Positions 6,043 through 13,412 of a stretch of 13,412 nucleotides of DNA are shown piece after piece. Source of the stretch: an uncultured Oscillospiraceae bacterium. Its GTDB lineage: Bacteria; Bacillota; Clostridia; Oscillospirales; Oscillospiraceae. Below the pieces are notes generated by a model. That model made no database searches and was not told the DNA's origin. It worked only from the letters and a program-made list of their open reading frames with translations. Numbering within the stretch: the stretch's first letter is position 1; every line of letters begins with the position of its first letter. Both the position numbers and the translations under genes were made by a program. The stretch lies in the NCBI GenBank assembly GCA_905236265.1, contig CAJOOV010000074.1, forward strand, positions 1 to 13,412, written 5' to 3'.

Positions 6043-9000
6043 ATGGACAAGGACAACGAAATGACAGACCGTGGGGATACCGGCAGCGTGCGCCCCGGCG
6101 GCGGCTGCATGGGCACACCGGCGGCAGGGAAGGGGAGAGGAGAGGAAGGGAGCGGCACGAACCGCTTTTCCCACATCGCACAGGCGCTGGCACGGGAGTA
6201 TACAGACCTGTTTTACGTCAATATGGAAACAGGGGAGTATACGGAATACCACACCGATGACTCATTCGGCGTGTTGACGCAGGCACGCAGTGGCACGGAC
6301 TTTTTTGGAAGCTGCAGCCGGGAGGTAAAGACAAGGGTTCATCCGGAGGATCAGGCGGCATTTCTGAGGACGATGAACAGTGCGTTTCTCACGAAAGCGC
6401 TGGCAGAGAGCGGGATCGTGGAGCTGACCTATCGCAGAATCAAGGGGGAGCGGACGTTTTATGCAAGGATGCGGGTCTCCCGGATTGAGGGCGATGGGCG
6501 GGTGATCGTGATCGCCGTGTCGGACGTGGACGAGCTGATGAAGAAGCGGCAGGCGGAGGAGCGGATTCAGGAGGAGCGGATCATCTATGCCCGCCTCCAC
6601 GCCCTCACCGGGAATTTTATCTGTGTCTATGTAGTTGACCCGGAGAGCGGGCGCTACCGTGAGTTCAGCGCCACGGACGACTATGTGGAGAGCTTTGCCC
6701 AGGCCAAGGAGGGCACGGATTTCTTTACCACCCTCAGGGCAGCGGCGCAGGAGTATGCCCACCCGGATGACATAGACCGTGTCCTCTCTATGCTGAACAA
6801 AGAGACTGTCATGGGGGAAATCGGGCGAAGCGGCATCTTCACCATAGTATACCGCCTGATGATGGACGAAAAGCCCCGCTATGTCCAGATGAACGCCGCT
6901 GTCGTGGAGGAGCGGGAGGGGCTGCGCCTGATTCTGGGGCTGAACGATATTGACGCCCAGTACCGCCAGCGCCAGACCAATCAGGAAATTGCCCGCCAGC
7001 GGGAAATCTATAACCAGATCACTGCCAGCCTCACGGAGCAGTATGACACCCTGTACTATATTGACATTGGGGACAGCACTTATATCGAAATCTCCTCCAC
7101 GGACGAGTATAAGAGACTGAACGTCCCGGCCACCGGAAACGATTTCTTTGCCGAGAGCAGGAGAAGCATCCAGAAGCATGTACACCCGGAGGATCAGGAC
7201 AAAGCCCTGAGCCTGCACTACAAGGATGTGATGCTGGAAAACCTGAAGGAGCGCAGCTCCTTTTCCATGGCATGGCGTCTGGTGGTAAACGGACAGGTCA
7301 GGCATATCCGCCACACGGAGATTATGGCAAGGGACAAAAAGCATATTATCGTCTGCATCAAAAACATTGACGAGGAGGTGCGTCTGGAGCTGGCCATGAG
7401 GGCGGACCGGAAAAGGAGCGTCACCTATACCCAGATTGCCGAGCGGCTGGCAGATCACTATGACCTGATTTATTACATCGACTGCGTAAGCTCCCATTAT
7501 ACCGAGCTGTCCACGAAGAAGAAATCCGGAAAGCTGAAGGTGCAGGACGAGGGAGAGGACTTCTTTGCCGCCGCCGTCCGGAATCTGGACAGGCTCATCT
7601 ACTCTGAGGACAGGGGCAGAATACGCCTGTTTCTGGACAGGGATTATCTCATCTCCCAGCTGGAGGGCAGAAGGCAGCTCACGCAGGATTACCGTATGCT
7701 CATAGAGGGGGGAAAGACCCAGTATACCCGCATGTCCGTGACCTATTCCTCTGACCACAGCCATTTCATCATCTGCATTGAAAACCGCGAGGAGGATGTT
7801 CGCCGGGAGAAGGAGCATCTGGCTGCCCTGTCTCTGGCCAATGAGATGGCAAGACGGGATGAGCTGACCCATACAAGAAACAAAACTGCCTATCACGAGA
7901 TGGAGAGCGAGTTGCAAAGACGTATGGATGAGAAGGGGGAGCCCTTCGGCATGGTGGTGTGTGACATCAACGGTCTGAAGCTCATCAACGATACCGAGGG
8001 ACACAAGGCGGGAGACCACTATATCAAAACCGCCTGCGCCCTGATCTGCCGGATATTCCAGCGCAGCCCGGTTTTCCGCATCGGCGGGGATGAATTTGTC
8101 GTGGTGCTCACGGGAGAGGACTATGCAGGCAGGGAGGAGCTGCTCTCCGGGCTGAGGAGGCAGGTGGAGGAGAATATCCGCATCGGAGAGGGGCCTGTGG
8201 TGGCCTCCGGCATGGCGGAATACCGGCCTGACGGCGACAGGCGTGTGGAGGATGTGTTCAACCGGGCGGACAACTGGATGTACGCTGACAAGACCCGGTT
8301 AAAGGAGCAAAAGCTGGTTCAGGAAAGCCGCTCCTTTATGGACACATCGGTGCTGCGGAGCATCAGCGAGGAGCGGCGGAATAAGCTGGATGCCCTGTAC
8401 AAGGCGTTCGACGTGGTTTCCGAGGGAACCTATGTGTTCCTGTGCGATATGAAATACGACTTCTCCCGCTGGTCGAAAAATGCGGTGGACACCTATGGCC
8501 TGCCGTCGGAGTATATGTACGGCGCCGGGGACATCTGGGAAAACCAGATTCACCCAGAGGACAGAGCGGCCTACCACAAGGGCATTGACGAGATCTTCTC
8601 TGGCATTGCCGCAGGCCATGACATGCAGTACCGGGCAAAGCGCATCACGGGAGAATACGACGTGTGTACCTGCCGGGGCGTGGTCATTCGAGACCCCTCC
8701 GGCGAGCCGGATTACTTTGCCGGAACCATCCGCAACCACAACATTCAGGGGCATATGGACACGCTCACCGGCTTTCGGAACCAGTACGGCTTCTTTGAGG
8801 ATCTGGACGGGTATATCAAGCGAAACTCCAGAATCAGCGTCCTCCTGTTCGGCATCAGCAGATTCTCCGAGATCAACGAGATGTACGGCTACCACTTCGG
8901 CAACCGGGTGCTGCAGCTCTACGCCAGAGAGGTGTTCCGGCTGACAGGAAACTATGGGCATACCTACCGGATTGACGGGACAAAGTTTGCGGTCATCAGC

Positions 9001-10026
9001 AATACCCTCTCTGTTGCAGAGCTGGAGGAGGGCTATAACCGCTTCCGCGGGATGCTCCACGAGGGCTTTCAGGTGGACGGCAAAAAGCTGCTGCTGGAGC
9101 TGCACTGCGGGGCGCTGCGGGTGGACAGCTTTGCCACTGACTCCCAGACGGTGTACGCCTGCCTGAACTATGCCGATGAGGAATCCAAGATTCACAAGCA
9201 CGGGGATCTGGTGGAGTTCCAAAACAATCTGAACGAGGAGAACCATCAGAGGCTGGAAAAGCTTTACGCCATCCGGGCATCCATCACCCACGGCTACGAG
9301 GGCTTCTATCTGCTCTATCAGCCCGTTGTGGATGCCAAGTCGGGGCGGCTGGTGGGAGCAGAGGCCCTTCTCCGGTGGAAGAATCAGCACTACGGCATGG
9401 TTCCCCCGGATCAGTTCATCCCCTTCCTGGAGTCTGACCCCCTGTTTCCCCAGCTGGGAGAGTGGATTATCCGGGAATCCATTCTGGCCGCCAAGCAGAT
9501 TCTCAGACGCCGTCCCTGCTTTGTGATGAACGTCAACCTCTCCTATTCCCAGTTGGAGAGGGCGGATTTTGTGGACATGATGCAGCGCATTCTCACGGAG
9601 CTGGAATACCCCCCGGAGCATCTCTGCCTTGAGGTTACAGAGCGGTGCAGGCTGCTGGATCTCCAGCTTCTGAAAAACGTGCTGGCAAGAATGAAGGCCA
9701 TGGGCGTTGTGATTGCGCTGGATGACTTCGGAACCGGCTTCTCCTCCGTGGGGATTTTGAAGGAGATACCCCCTGACATTATCAAGATCGACCGCAGCTT
9801 TGTGCAGAGAATTGAGGCAAACGAGACGGACAGGCAGGTCATCCAGAATATTGCCGACCTTGCCTCTATCTTTGGCGCAAAGGTGTGCGTGGAGGGCATT
9901 GAGACAGGGGATATGCGGGATATTCTAAACCGCTTCCATGTGGGGAGCTTCCAGGGCTATTACTTTGCAAAGCCCCTTTCACTGGAGGATTTTCTGGAGT
10001 GGGAGAGGACATTTCGGGAGAAATAA
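6043..10026 (+). CDS. multi-PAS dual GGDEF-EAL c-di-GMP synthase/phosphodiesterase
   Basis: This 1327-residue protein has no membrane segment or signal peptide, so it senses cytoplasmic cues. ATG 6043 has GGTGAT five bases upstream; ATG 6061, with AAGGA seven bases before it, is an alternative start losing six residues. Domains in order: four PAS-like repeats about 140 residues apart (about 44-165, 187-305, 325-447, 464-585), each with a G-x-DFF motif and most with HP(E/D)D; a GGDEF domain (about 600-760) with intact RIGGDEF at 679-685 and no RxxD inhibitory site at the usual place; a fifth PAS (785-905); a second GGDEF fold (905-1060) whose signature is RIDGTKF (976-982); and an EAL domain (1080-1320) with E1107 of EALLR, N1165, E1197, D1227-D1228, K1248, E1284 and Q1304. 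The first GGDEF should make c-di-GMP and the EAL should degrade it. The second GGDEF is probably regulatory. It is a single-gene unit. Confidence 0.92.
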   Translation: MDKDNEMTDRGDTGSVRPGGGCMGTPAAGKGRGEEGSGTNRFSHIAQALAREYTDLFYVNMETGEYTEYHTDDSFGVLTQARSGTDFFGSCSREVKTRVHPEDQAAFLRTMNSAFLTKALAESGIVELTYRRIKGERTFYARMRVSRIEGDGRVIVIAVSDVDELMKKRQAEERIQEERIIYARLHALTGNFICVYVVDPESGRYREFSATDDYVESFAQAKEGTDFFTTLRAAAQEYAHPDDIDRVLSMLNKETVMGEIGRSGIFTIVYRLMMDEKPRYVQMNAAVVEEREGLRLILGLNDIDAQYRQRQTNQEIARQREIYNQITASLTEQYDTLYYIDIGDSTYIEISSTDEYKRLNVPATGNDFFAESRRSIQKHVHPEDQDKALSLHYKDVMLENLKERSSFSMAWRLVVNGQVRHIRHTEIMARDKKHIIVCIKNIDEEVRLELAMRADRKRSVTYTQIAERLADHYDLIYYIDCVSSHYTELSTKKKSGKLKVQDEGEDFFAAAVRNLDRLIYSEDRGRIRLFLDRDYLISQLEGRRQLTQDYRMLIEGGKTQYTRMSVTYSSDHSHFIICIENREEDVRREKEHLAALSLANEMARRDELTHTRNKTAYHEMESELQRRMDEKGEPFGMVVCDINGLKLINDTEGHKAGDHYIKTACALICRIFQRSPVFRIGGDEFVVVLTGEDYAGREELLSGLRRQVEENIRIGEGPVVASGMAEYRPDGDRRVEDVFNRADNWMYADKTRLKEQKLVQESRSFMDTSVLRSISEERRNKLDALYKAFDVVSEGTYVFLCDMKYDFSRWSKNAVDTYGLPSEYMYGAGDIWENQIHPEDRAAYHKGIDEIFSGIAAGHDMQYRAKRITGEYDVCTCRGVVIRDPSGEPDYFAGTIRNHNIQGHMDTLTGFRNQYGFFEDLDGYIKRNSRISVLLFGISRFSEINEMYGYHFGNRVLQLYAREVFRLTGNYGHTYRIDGTKFAVISNTLSVAELEEGYNRFRGMLHEGFQVDGKKLLLELHCGALRVDSFATDSQTVYACLNYADEESKIHKHGDLVEFQNNLNEENHQRLEKLYAIRASITHGYEGFYLLYQPVVDAKSGRLVGAEALLRWKNQHYGMVPPDQFIPFLESDPLFPQLGEWIIRESILAAKQILRRRPCFVMNVNLSYSQLERADFVDMMQRILTELEYPPEHLCLEVTERCRLLDLQLLKNVLARMKAMGVVIALDDFGTGFSSVGILKEIPPDIIKIDRSFVQRIEANETDRQVIQNIADLASIFGAKVCVEGIETGDMRDILNRFHVGSFQGYYFAKPLSLEDFLEWERTFREK

Positions 10027-10126
10027 CCGTCCAACCGTTTAAATACGGGGGAACGGAAGCACTGGCAGTTGTGCATATTGTATAAAATGCGCCCTGTTAT
10101 TTTTGGCGGCTCAATGGAGCGGGATG

Positions 10127-10135
10127 TGTTATAAT
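10127..10135 (+). promoter_or_regulatory. consensus extended -10 promoter of the AraC-GH39 gene
   Basis: A perfect TATAAT (10130-10135) is preceded by TG at 10127-10128. No good -35 sits 16-18 bases upstream, as is usual for extended -10 promoters. A start near 10142 leaves a leader of about 24 bases. This placement rules out the upstream TTG (10103) as translation start. The gap 10027-10126 has only 4-5 bp pairings, so no clear terminator is seen for the preceding gene and some read-through is possible. Confidence 0.65.
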
Positions 10136-10165
10136 AAGTCTATATTGTCTCTGGTGGAGGTCACT

Positions 10166-12571
10166 ATGCAAAGCTGCAGGAACGAAACAGATTACCGCCT
10201 TGAGCTCCTCTCCGCCCATGATGAAGCGGAGCATTTCCAGCAGGAAACCGAGCTGCTTTATGTCCTGCATGGAACAGCGGATGTGCGCCTTGAGTCGGAG
10301 CGTTTTCAGCTCAGGCAGGAGGATATCCTTGTTATCAACCTAAATAAGCGTCATTCCCTGAGACTGGAGGGAGATTCTCTTGTCTGCCGCCTCGTGATTC
10401 CCTATGCTCTGCTCACGCACTATATCGGGCAGGACTATATCATGTTCTGGTGCAATACCACGCAGGACAGCAACGAGAATTACCATACCCTTCGTGTGTG
10501 CCTGCGCCAGATGCTGAACTGCATGATAAAACAGCCCAACGCACCCAATCCCATGACTACCAGCTATTTCTATGAGCTGTTTCACTGCCTGTGTGAGCAC
10601 TTTCTGGTGGACAGCGGGGACGAGCGGTTCCAGCAGGAGCAAAACAGATTCGACAAGCGGATGAATGAGATGATCCTCTTTGTAGAGGAGCATTATACCG
10701 AGCATATCGGCCTGAACGATCTGGCCGATCGCCTCCACCTCACCTACTCCTACCTCTCCCGGCATTTCAAGAAGGTTTTCGGGATGAACTTTCTGGAGTA
10801 TGTCAATAAGGTCAGGCTCCATCATGCGGTTGAGGATCTGCTCTATACCGACAAGCCCATCACCCGTGTGGCGGTGGACAACGGATATGTGAACTCCTCC
10901 ACCCTGAACAAGGCTTTTAAAGAGGCCTATCAGATCACACCCTCCGCCTATAAAAGCCAGATGCTCCGGCAGGGACAAAGCCCGGAGCACCAGATTTCCC
11001 AAAAGCAGGCCATGTACCGTCAGGTGCGGGAGTACCTTGCGGAAAAGGGCGTGGAACGCCGGCAGCTCAGCAGCATCCAGCGTTTTTCCGTGTGCGTGGA
11101 TGGGGCACACAAGGAGGGCTATACCAAAAACTGGATGGAAATGGTCAATCTCGGGCGGGCAAGCGATTTGCTGAAGGCAAAGGTTCAGGAGCAGACGCTG
11201 CTGCTGCGGGACAAGCTGGGGTTCCGGTATGTGCGCTTTTGGAGTCCCTTCAACCATGATATGGAGTTAAGATCCGCTCACGATATTGAGACGCTGAATT
11301 TTGACAGACTGGACGAGGTGCTGGATTTTCTGGTTTACAACAACCTGATTCCCTTTATTGAATTGGGAGACAAACCCATTATTATCTCCAAAACCACAGT
11401 GGATACCATTCGCATCGACCACGGCGAGCCTGTTTTCAACACCCTTTCGGAATTTCAGACCGTTCTGGAGCAGTTTTTCCACCACATTATTACCCGCTAC
11501 CGGGCGGAGCAGGTTCGCAAGTGGCGCTTTGAATGCTGGATGGACGAGCGCACCGGGCGGCAGACGGAGCCGGTTTCCTATTTCGAGATTTTTAACGCCA
11601 CCTGCGAGGTAATCCGCAGAATCCTCCCGGATGCGGTGGTGGGCGGCTGCGGAATGAAGTGCAATGATGCGGCAATGGCATCCTTCCTGACTGCATGGAT
11701 GCAGGAGCCATACCAGCCGGACTTCTTCTCTGTCTATTCCTACCCCTATGAGCCCTGCGAGGTTTCCAACGGGATGACAAATTATACCCGGATTTCCACC
11801 GACAGCCAGTTTTTAAAGCACAATCTGATGAACACAAGGCGGCTGCTGCAGGAGCTGGGCATGAATATCCCGGTGTATGTCACGGAGTGGAACTGCACGG
11901 TTTCCAGCCGGAATTATCTCAATGATACCTGCTATAAGGGCACCTACCTGTTGAAAAACATTATTGAAGTGCTGGGAGAAACAGAGGTTCTGGGCTACTG
12001 GGCAGGATCGGATCTGGTGAGCACCTACTACGATTCCAAGAACATCCTCAACGGCTGTCCGGGGCTGCTGACCAAGGACAATATCTGCAAGCCCGCCTAT
12101 TACGCCTACCGTTTCCTGCACCGCATGGGAGCCTATCTGGTGGAGACGGGGGATAATTATCTCATTACCACCAGCGGTCATTTCAGCTATTACATCATCT
12201 GCCTGAATTATCATCCCCTGAACTACCGCTATTACCGCAAGCCGGAGAATGAGCATACGGTTCGGGATATTCTGGCGCTGTCAGAGCATAACTCCTCCAT
12301 CCGCATGAGCTTCCAGTTGAACAACCTCCCGGATGACCGCTATGCCATCAAAACCTCCAACATCAGTCCCCACTACGGCAGTGTGCTGGACGAGTGGGTA
12401 CGCCTGAACACCATGACCAATTTCCGTCAGGAGGATATCGACTATCTGAAACGAATCTGCACGCCACATATGTCCATTCAGGAGATGGAGACAAAGGCCG
12501 GGCAGCTCCGCTTTGAGCTGGAGCTGGAGCCGGAGGAAATCGCCCTGATTCACATTTACCACAAGTTCTGA
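10166..12571 (+). CDS. AraC-family regulator fused to a GH39-like domain
   Basis: I place the start at ATG 10166 (801 residues) because GGAGG (10156-10160) lies five bases before it and a consensus -10 lies further upstream. A TTG at 10103 would add 21 residues but precedes the promoter. Residues about 10-90 form a cupin-like AraC ligand domain. Residues about 165-270 carry two helix-turn-helix motifs (IGLNDLADRLHLTYSYLSRHFKK, VAVDNGYVNSSTLNKAFKE). Residues about 310-801 match GH39 beta-xylosidase barrels, including VTEWN, where E574 corresponds to the nucleophile. Other active-site positions differ from the family as I know it: the usual W-N-E-P acid/base motif reads WMDER (458-462), RFH reads RFW (W359), and the H-x-YP segment reads YSYP (524-527). 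I infer a DNA-binding regulator whose barrel senses a glycoside rather than cleaving it. The symporter downstream is the likely target. Confidence 0.88.
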   Translation: MQSCRNETDYRLELLSAHDEAEHFQQETELLYVLHGTADVRLESERFQLRQEDILVINLNKRHSLRLEGDSLVCRLVIPYALLTHYIGQDYIMFWCNTTQDSNENYHTLRVCLRQMLNCMIKQPNAPNPMTTSYFYELFHCLCEHFLVDSGDERFQQEQNRFDKRMNEMILFVEEHYTEHIGLNDLADRLHLTYSYLSRHFKKVFGMNFLEYVNKVRLHHAVEDLLYTDKPITRVAVDNGYVNSSTLNKAFKEAYQITPSAYKSQMLRQGQSPEHQISQKQAMYRQVREYLAEKGVERRQLSSIQRFSVCVDGAHKEGYTKNWMEMVNLGRASDLLKAKVQEQTLLLRDKLGFRYVRFWSPFNHDMELRSAHDIETLNFDRLDEVLDFLVYNNLIPFIELGDKPIIISKTTVDTIRIDHGEPVFNTLSEFQTVLEQFFHHIITRYRAEQVRKWRFECWMDERTGRQTEPVSYFEIFNATCEVIRRILPDAVVGGCGMKCNDAAMASFLTAWMQEPYQPDFFSVYSYPYEPCEVSNGMTNYTRISTDSQFLKHNLMNTRRLLQELGMNIPVYVTEWNCTVSSRNYLNDTCYKGTYLLKNIIEVLGETEVLGYWAGSDLVSTYYDSKNILNGCPGLLTKDNICKPAYYAYRFLHRMGAYLVETGDNYLITTSGHFSYYIICLNYHPLNYRYYRKPENEHTVRDILALSEHNSSIRMSFQLNNLPDDRYAIKTSNISPHYGSVLDEWVRLNTMTNFRQEDIDYLKRICTPHMSIQEMETKAGQLRFELELEPEEIALIHIYHKF

Positions 12572-12577
12572 CTGCCC

Positions 12578-12636
12578 CGGCGCATCCGTCTGCGCCGCCG
12601 TACCGGGAGGGCAAAAACCGGAGGCGATTTTTGCCC
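12578..12636 (+). terminator. two hairpins after the AraC-GH39 gene
   Basis: The first hairpin is a 7-bp stem (CGGCGCA 12578-12584 with TGCGCCG 12591-12597), seven bases past the stop. The second is a 9-bp stem (GGGCAAAAA 12609-12617 with TTTTTGCCC 12628-12636, loop of ten bases). Neither is followed by a U run, though the second has five T inside its 3' arm. One or both may end the transcript, but this is weaker than the other terminators in the window. Confidence 0.4.
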
Positions 12637-12730
12637 ACGGCGGGGGAGAGGCGGGCAGAACTTGGAAACAGGGCAAAAGCTGACAGCGAATCAGCGCAAA
12701 TCTGTTCTTTCTGATGAGCGGAAGGTTTCG

Positions 12731-12736
12731 TACAAT
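12731..12736 (+). promoter_or_regulatory. possible -10 of the symporter promoter
   Basis: TACAAT (12731-12736) matches five of six -10 positions, but no convincing -35 lies at 16-18 bases (best is TTCTGA, 12709-12714, three of six). A poor -35 fits an activator-dependent promoter. A small inverted repeat GCTGA-N7-TCAGC (12679-12695) lies just upstream, where an activator would bind. The start would be near 12742, leaving a leader of about 130 bases. Confidence 0.35.
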
Positions 12737-12770
12737 ACAGACACGCAAGAAGAGAGGAAATCTTCCCGGT

Positions 12771-12840
12771 CACTGCTTTTCAGCCGGGGGCGTGTCTGGA
12801 TGATCGAAGCATCCGGTCACAGCCTGCTGTGAAAAGCGTG
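12771..12840 (+). promoter_or_regulatory. structured 5' leader of the symporter gene
   Basis: CAC-GCTTTTCA (12771-12773 and 12775-12782, with T12774 bulged) pairs with TGAAAAGC-GTG (12830-12840) to form an 11-bp outer stem. Inside it, GGATG (12798-12802) pairs with CATCC (12810-12814) as a nested hairpin that can extend by two more pairs, one of them a wobble. The outer stem ends 15 bases before the symporter's ribosome site. It could be a cis-regulatory RNA or a stability element. I recognise no known riboswitch class. Confidence 0.4.
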
Positions 12841-12871
12841 GCCAACAGCTCAAACAGAAAGGAATGCAGAC

Positions 12872-13412
12872 ATGAACAACGAAAAAAAGCTCTCCTGGGG
12901 CAGCATCATCGGCTACGGCTTCGGTGAAGCCGGTACGCAGTTCTCCTGGACCCTGATCTCCAACTACCTCACCGTTTTCTACACCGACGTTGTGGGACTG
13001 ACCCCGGTGGTCATCTCCACCATCATGCTGGTAGCCCGTATCTGGGATGCCATCAACGACCCCATGTTTGGCACCATCGCCGAGCGTCACACCCACACCC
13101 GCTGGGGACGCTTCCGCCCCTACATCATGTTCGGTGCCCCCATTCTGGCGCTGACCAACTGCCTCACCTTCCTGAATCTGGACATCTCCAACGGTGCCAA
13201 GTCCTTCTGGTGCGGTCTGACCTACATCCTCTGCGGCATGGCCTACACCGCCGTGAGCATCTCCGTAGGTTCTCTGGCCAACTGCATGACCACCTCCAAC
13301 CACGAGCGCGTCACCCTGAACTCACCCCGGAACATTCTGGGCAACGTGGCGGCCATGATTCTCTCCGCCTGCACCATGCCCATTATCCTCTTTTTCGGCA
13401 ACGGCTCCACTG
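12872..13412 (+). CDS. GPH-family (MelB-like) sugar:cation symporter, N-terminal part
   Basis: ATG 12872 follows AGAAAGGA (12856-12863) by eight bases. The frame stays open to the window edge (180 codons, 3' end missing; the full family length is about 450-500 residues). It is an integral membrane protein: hydrophobic segments lie at about 11-40, 43-58, 85-105, 112-135 and 150-177. The glycoside-pentoside-hexuronide:cation symporter signature is clear: the cation-site aspartates appear as WDAIND (D59, D63), followed by the cytoplasmic loop RWGRFRPY (77-84). Such carriers take up galactosides, xylosides, xylo-oligosaccharides or glucuronides with Na+ or H+. The substrate cannot be read from this part; the neighbouring GH39-type sensor hints at a xyloside, the distant GH27 gene at a galactoside. 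Six of seven arginine codons are CGC/CGT and threonine is nearly all ACC, unlike the CGG-rich neighbours, suggesting high expression. Confidence 0.9.
   Translation, partial: MNNEKKLSWGSIIGYGFGEAGTQFSWTLISNYLTVFYTDVVGLTPVVISTIMLVARIWDAINDPMFGTIAERHTHTRWGRFRPYIMFGAPILALTNCLTFLNLDISNGAKSFWCGLTYILCGMAYTAVSISVGSLANCMTTSNHERVTLNSPRNILGNVAAMILSACTMPIILFFGNGST

Noticed and set aside
5991..6260. 89-codon + strand frame overlapping the start of the c-di-GMP gene
   Set aside because: It starts about where transcription begins, has no ribosome site, and turns into an Arg-rich shadow of the main frame.
6262..8019. 585-codon minus-strand frame under the c-di-GMP gene
   Set aside because: Shadow of the PAS/GGDEF coding sequence; no family motif in the translation.
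10103..10165. TTG start giving a 21-residue extension of the AraC-GH39 protein
   Set aside because: It lies upstream of the consensus extended -10 at 10127-10135 and lacks a ribosome site, whereas ATG 10166 has GGAGG five bases before it.
1..13412. CRISPR arrays, tRNA or rRNA genes, insertion sequences, phage genes
   Set aside because: No regular short repeats with spacers, no tRNA-like cloverleaf or rRNA signature, and no transposase, integrase or structural phage protein in any frame.

Overview
The window looks like chromosomal DNA of a moderately GC-rich, gut-type member of the Clostridia (Lachnospirales or Oscillospirales level; no finer call is justified). The grounds are strong Shine-Dalgarno sites, extended -10 promoters, dense intrinsic terminators, a multi-PAS GGDEF/EAL protein, a CAP-domain secreted protein with Ig-like and FN3 tails, an AraC regulator fused to a GH39-like domain, and a GPH-family sugar symporter. 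All convincing genes are on the + strand. There is no rRNA, tRNA, CRISPR array, transposase or integrase.

Layout. (1) 1-550: the 3' end of a GH27-type alpha-galactosidase, overlapping by four bases (GTGA) a 68-residue Cys-rich, zinc-ribbon-like small protein, closed by a hairpin at 598-625. (2) 551-888: a gene-poor stretch with an 11-bp inverted repeat (583-593 / 713-723), a TTGACA-17-TATCGT promoter overlapping its right arm, and an untracked 26-codon ORF (803-883) ending 5 nt before the next gene. (3) 889-2557: a secreted CAP-Ig-like-FN3 protein and its terminator. (4) 2678-5889: a stand-alone transcription unit (extended -10 promoter, GTG start, strong terminator) for a 1019-residue HD-phosphohydrolase plus Hsp90/HtpG-like ATPase fusion. 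(5) 5954-10026: a 1327-residue soluble c-di-GMP enzyme, four PAS-like repeats-GGDEF-PAS-degenerate GGDEF-EAL. (6) 10127-12571: an AraC regulator whose C-terminal two thirds is a GH39-like barrel with altered active-site motifs. (7) 12572-12871: hairpins, repeated GGGCAAAA sites, a weak promoter and a structured leader in front of (8), a GPH/MelB-type symporter that runs off the window.

How the parts fit together (inference). The two ends carry carbohydrate functions: alpha-galactosidase at the left, regulator plus symporter at the right. The AraC-GH39 protein probably senses a glycoside and controls the symporter. The middle holds three independently transcribed single-gene units with no obvious metabolic link: a secreted CAP protein, the HD-Hsp90 protein (the best candidate for an uncharacterised stress or defence function) and a c-di-GMP synthesis/degradation protein.
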